From positions 5,332,001 to 5,396,000 of the forward strand of contig NZ_CP016594.1 in the NCBI RefSeq assembly GCF_001698225.1: a DNA stretch of 64,000 nt, in the 5' to 3' direction. Within the stretch, counting starts at the first letter, position 1. Each line of letters opens with the position of its first letter. The notes beneath the pieces were generated by a model, which did no database searches, had not been told where the DNA came from, and saw only the letters and a list, made by a program, of their open reading frames with translations. Position numbers and translations under genes: made by a program. Origin of the DNA: Gordonia terrae. GTDB lineage: Bacteria; Actinomycetota; Actinomycetes; Mycobacteriales; Mycobacteriaceae. Below are positions 61,288-64,000 of this stretch, in pieces.

Positions 61288-61734
61288 CGTTCTCCTGTCA
61301 TCAGTGCGCGAGAAGACGCTCGACGCTTCGTAATTCGGTGATCTCGAGAGACGGGGAGGAACCGGTCGCGGTCGCAGACACCGCGGGGGGACGTGCCGGG
61401 GCGTGGCCGTCGGCACACAGGATTTGCCATGGACCGGCCGCGTGTCAAGCACCACTCCGACAACCAGGAGTGATCGGCACCATGGCCGGCGAAACCCTTG
61501 ACAACCCGCTCAGTCATGTGACTGAATCGTCGGCGGGCGTGGAATGGAGCCGCAGCCGGTCGACGGCCGGTGCGCGGGCGTGGTTGCGGCGGAGCCGTTC
61601 TCACGTGGACTGGGATCATTGTGGTGGTGCGACGTCGCGCCACCGGCGAGAAAGAGGGGCGGAGTTCACCGGACGGCGATGCAGCGGCGCGTTGCTACGA
61701 TGACGCGACCATTTCGTCGCGGCCGGGGAGCTCA
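61288..61734. promoter_or_regulatory. Divergent regulatory region with strong palindrome
   Basis: The 447-bp gap holds no supported gene. TTGACA (61498-61503) is a consensus -35 for the rightward SDR. Overlapping its spacer is TCAGTCA-TG-TGACTGA (61510-61525), a 16-bp palindrome with 7-bp arms, ideal for repression. CACTCC-N8-GGAGTG (61453-61472) is a second, weaker one. The SDR ATG is 200 bp further, leaving a long untranslated leader. Confidence 0.6.
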
Positions 61735-62571
61735 ATGTCTGATCATCTGCAGGGCAAGACCATCATCATCACCGGTGCCGGAGGAGGTTTCGGCAAGGTC
61801 ATCGCGCAGATGTGTGCGGCGCAGGGCGCCCATGTCGTCGGTGTCGACATCGACGCCGACGGACTCGCCGGGGTCGTCGAGGGCATCGCCGACGCAGGCG
61901 GGTCGGCCGTCGCACACGTCGCGGATGTCACCGACATGGACCAGATGAGGAGCGCCGCGGCGTCGGCGGTGGAACGCTTCGGTGCGATCGACGTGATCGT
62001 GAACAATGCCGGGGTCATGCCGCTGGCGTTCTTCGCCGACCACGAACGTGCCTGGGAGAAATGGCACAAGGCCATCGACATCAACATCAAGGGTGTCGTG
62101 AACGGCATCTCCGCGGTCTACGACCAGATGATCGCGCAGGGCCGGGGTCAGGTGGTGAACATCGCGTCGATCTACGGCAACGGCGGATTCGAGGGCTCGG
62201 GTGTCTACAGCGCCACCAAGGCTGCGGTGACGATGCTGTCGGACTCGTTGCGCATCGAGGCCAAGGGCAAGATCAAGGTCACGACGGTCAAACCCACCGG
62301 CGTCGCGGGCACCAACCTGGCGAGCTGGATCGTCAACGACCGCGCGATCCGCGGGATCGTCGGACAGCGCGCCGCGTCGTATCGCGAGCACGTCACCGAG
62401 TTGGTGCAGGGCACCCTGCCCGCCGAACTCACCGATGTCGACTCGGTGAAGTACTGGCTCATCACCCCGGAGGACCTCGCCCGGGCGGTGGTCCACGTCA
62501 TCGACCAGCCGTGGGGGATCAGCCTGTCCGATGTGACGGTGCGGGCCAGCGGCGAGGACTACCTGTACTGA
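61735..62571 (+). CDS. Short-chain dehydrogenase/reductase
   Basis: The 278-residue classical SDR has TGAGGGFG (13-20), NNAG at 90, and catalytic Ser145, Tyr158 and Lys162. The long C-terminus and the KPTGVAGTNLASW substrate-loop suggest the all-trans-retinol-like or CmlA branch, with an unknown lipid substrate. GGGGAG precedes the ATG. It is downstream of a palindrome-regulated promoter candidate. Confidence 0.9.
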   Translation: MSDHLQGKTIIITGAGGGFGKVIAQMCAAQGAHVVGVDIDADGLAGVVEGIADAGGSAVAHVADVTDMDQMRSAAASAVERFGAIDVIVNNAGVMPLAFFADHERAWEKWHKAIDINIKGVVNGISAVYDQMIAQGRGQVVNIASIYGNGGFEGSGVYSATKAAVTMLSDSLRIEAKGKIKVTTVKPTGVAGTNLASWIVNDRAIRGIVGQRAASYREHVTELVQGTLPAELTDVDSVKYWLITPEDLARAVVHVIDQPWGISLSDVTVRASGEDYLY

Positions 62572-62593
62572 GCCATGCGCCCCGGCGGCCTGA

Positions 62594-63022
62594 CTAACGT
62601 CCCGCGCCGGGGCGGCGGCGCTCGCCCCGGTACTTGCGGTGGTACTCGTCGTAGAGGTCGGAGTTCTTCTCGCGCTCGAGCTTGTTGACCAGCTCGGGAT
62701 CGAGGCCGTGCTGGACCAGGCGGTGGCGCCGGTACACCCGGTTCAGCGCGATCGAGAAGAACAGGTAGGCCAGCAGGATCGGCATGGTCATCGTGATCCG
62801 GACACCCCAGTCGGCGGGGACGAAGAGCATCGGGATCAGCACGATGATGCAGGGCACCGCCCAGCGGACCACCATCCGGACGGACGCTCCGGGGCCCGCC
62901 AGATCGTCGGCCACCCAGTCGAGCATCGACTTCGGCAGACGCGCCCAGTAGGCGTACTTCACGTACTCCCAGGGATTCGGCTTGGTGCGCTGTGAGGTGG
63001 CCACCTCTCGATCGTGCACCAC
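62594..63022 (-). CDS. DUF5313-like membrane protein
   Basis: The 142-residue protein has the block NPWEYVKYAYWARLPKSMLD and DDLAGPGASVRM. Two membrane helices follow (AVPCIIVLIPMLFVPADW and MTMPILLAYLFFSIALNRV), then RRHRLVQHGLDPE and a charged tail. This layout matches the small DUF5313 family of mycolate actinobacteria; its function is unknown. Several GTG starts are possible (63022, 63019, 63004), none with a clear ribosome site. Confidence 0.75.
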   Translation of the reverse strand: MVHDREVATSQRTKPNPWEYVKYAYWARLPKSMLDWVADDLAGPGASVRMVVRWAVPCIIVLIPMLFVPADWGVRITMTMPILLAYLFFSIALNRVYRRHRLVQHGLDPELVNKLEREKNSDLYDEYHRKYRGERRRPGAGR

Positions 63023-63077
63023 GTCGGGTGGTCGTCCGACGTCGCCTCCCCCACATCGGCTGGGTAATCTGACCCGC

Positions 63078-63602
63078 ATGGGTTCGGAGATGACCGCGTC
63101 GGCCGACGACTCCCCCGGGCCGGATCCCGTCGGCACCGATCCCATCAGCACCGATCCGATCAGCGGCCTCGAAGCCGAACTCACCGACTTCTGGCGGCGG
63201 GGCCGGGTCCGCACGCGTCTGCGCGCCCGCGCCATCGACCCACGTCTCGACCCGTCGTGTTACCCGCTCATCACCGTGCTCGCCAAGCACAACTCCATGC
63301 CGATGTCGGACCTGGTCACCGCCGTCGGCATGGAGAAGTCGACGGTGACGCGTCAGATCGACGCGATCGTCCGGCTCGGGCTCGCCGAGCGGCATCCGGA
63401 CCCGCGCGACGCCCGCGCCCGCGTTGTCACCCTCACCCAGCACGGTCGCGAACGCGTCGACGCGGTACTCGCCTCGGCGATCACCGAATGGCGTGCGCGG
63501 CTGGCACAGTGGGATCCCGACGACATCCGGTCGCTGACCCACCTGCTGCACCGTCTCACCGAGGCCACCAACGACCCCGAGGCCCGCGAGGGTCCTCGTT
63601 GA
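63078..63602 (+). CDS. MarR-family regulator
   Basis: The 174-residue protein has a proline-rich N-terminus and a MarR winged helix (MPMSDLVTAVGMEKSTVTRQID and LAERHPDPRDARARVV, split by position). ATG 63078 follows TAATCT (63065-63070) by 7 bp, giving a leaderless mRNA; an ATG at 63090 is less likely. It is divergent from the DUF5313-like gene and precedes the CoA-transferase gene. Confidence 0.9.
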   Translation: MGSEMTASADDSPGPDPVGTDPISTDPISGLEAELTDFWRRGRVRTRLRARAIDPRLDPSCYPLITVLAKHNSMPMSDLVTAVGMEKSTVTRQIDAIVRLGLAERHPDPRDARARVVTLTQHGRERVDAVLASAITEWRARLAQWDPDDIRSLTHLLHRLTEATNDPEAREGPR

Positions 63603-63632
63603 CGGGCGTCGCACCGTCGGCGATCCTTGGCC

Positions 63633-64000
63633 GGTGACTCCGGACGAAGGACTGCTGCCCCTCGCGGGCATCACCGTGGTGGCGCTCGAGCAGGCTGTCG
63701 CCGCACCGCTGGCAACTCGACATCTCGCCGACCTGGGCGCCCGGGTCATCAAGGTGGAACGGGTCGGCGACGGAGACTTCGCGAGAAAGTACGACGCGGC
63801 GGTGCGCGGCGCGGTCGCCTCGCACTTCGTGTGGCTCAATCGCGGCAAGGAATCGGTCGCCCTCGACCTCAAGACCGAGTCCGGGCGCGACGCGATCCGC
63901 ACGCTCATCGCCGGCGCGGACGTCTTCGTCCAGAATCTCGCGCCGGGCGCGGCCGCCCGGCTCGGTCTCGGCGCCGACGCCCTGCGTGCGGACCATCCCG
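63633..64000 (+). CDS. CaiB/BaiF-family (class III) CoA-transferase, truncated by window edge
   Basis: The 122 visible residues include LEQAVAAPLATRHLADLGA and VIKVERVGDGDFARKYD, the N-terminal CoA-transferase III domain. NRGKESVALDLK is another conserved block. The enzyme moves CoA between carboxylic acids; the substrate is unknown. GTG 63633 is used. The C-terminus lies outside the window. Confidence 0.88.

Noticed and set aside
48..63900. tRNA or rRNA genes
   Set aside because: No cloverleaf-like sequence with the TTCRA arm and CCA-end structure or rRNA core motif was recognised by eye; short RNAs could be missed without a covariance-model search.

Overview
The window is high-GC DNA from an actinobacterium of the mycolic-acid group (order Mycobacteriales), and it looks most like Gordonia or a close relative. 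Supporting genes are a secreted antigen-85-type mycolyltransferase, a DUF3068 protein, a DUF5313 protein, a 13E12/DUF222 HNH nuclease, a CsoR copper operon, an encapsulin/DyP pair and KstR-type steroid operators. The genus is inference; the order is well supported. Many promoters show a TANNNT -10 box only 6 to 9 nt before the start codon, which implies leaderless mRNAs as in mycobacteria. No tRNA, rRNA, CRISPR array, insertion sequence or prophage was recognised.

Layout. 0-4.4 kb: truncated pntA, a VOC protein, a membrane-anchored sulfite-oxidase-type enzyme, and a ketosteroid-dehydrogenase-type flavoprotein behind a KstR operator. 4.5-7.6 kb: copper operon csoR-copZ-small membrane protein-copA with two palindromic operator candidates. 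7.6-13.4 kb: a repeat, a Cys/His-rich hypothetical, an epoxide-hydrolase-like enzyme, nadB, and a FAD-Rieske oxidoreductase. 13.1-16.5 kb: a CrtI-like oxidase and an SRPBCC protein flanked by decayed genes. 16.5-23.6 kb: membrane and acidic proteins, zinc ADH, UbiB-like kinase, DUF3068 protein, terminators, a 171-bp tandem repeat, and the mycolyltransferase.

24-33 kb: amidase, FAD dehydrogenase, DyP peroxidase carrying an encapsulin-targeting tail, encapsulin, and a heterodimeric ABC exporter preceded by a tiny leaderless ORF. 33-40.5 kb: a cluster of palindromic intergenic repeats, YdeI-like protein, a KstR-box SDR, hydroxyacid dehydrogenase/rnhA, tam, a DUF4185 secreted protein, and a 57-residue proline-rich peptide. 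40.5-51.5 kb: acyl-CoA dehydrogenase plus APH kinase, LysR/SnoaL pair, SOS-box HNH nuclease, MOSC and CoA-binding proteins, and a TetR-controlled APH kinase/AttH-like pair.

51.5-64 kb: a two-component system co-transcribed with an Asp/Trp-rich exported protein, a frameshifted alpha/beta hydrolase, a PfpI protein, an OPT transporter, a TetR, a Tat-exported cholesterol-oxidase-like enzyme, an SDR with a strong operator candidate, MarR, and a truncated CoA-transferase. The recurrent theme is scattered lipid and steroid catabolism with redox flavoenzymes, plus cell-envelope functions. Three to four genes show internal disruptions that are either real decay or base-calling errors.
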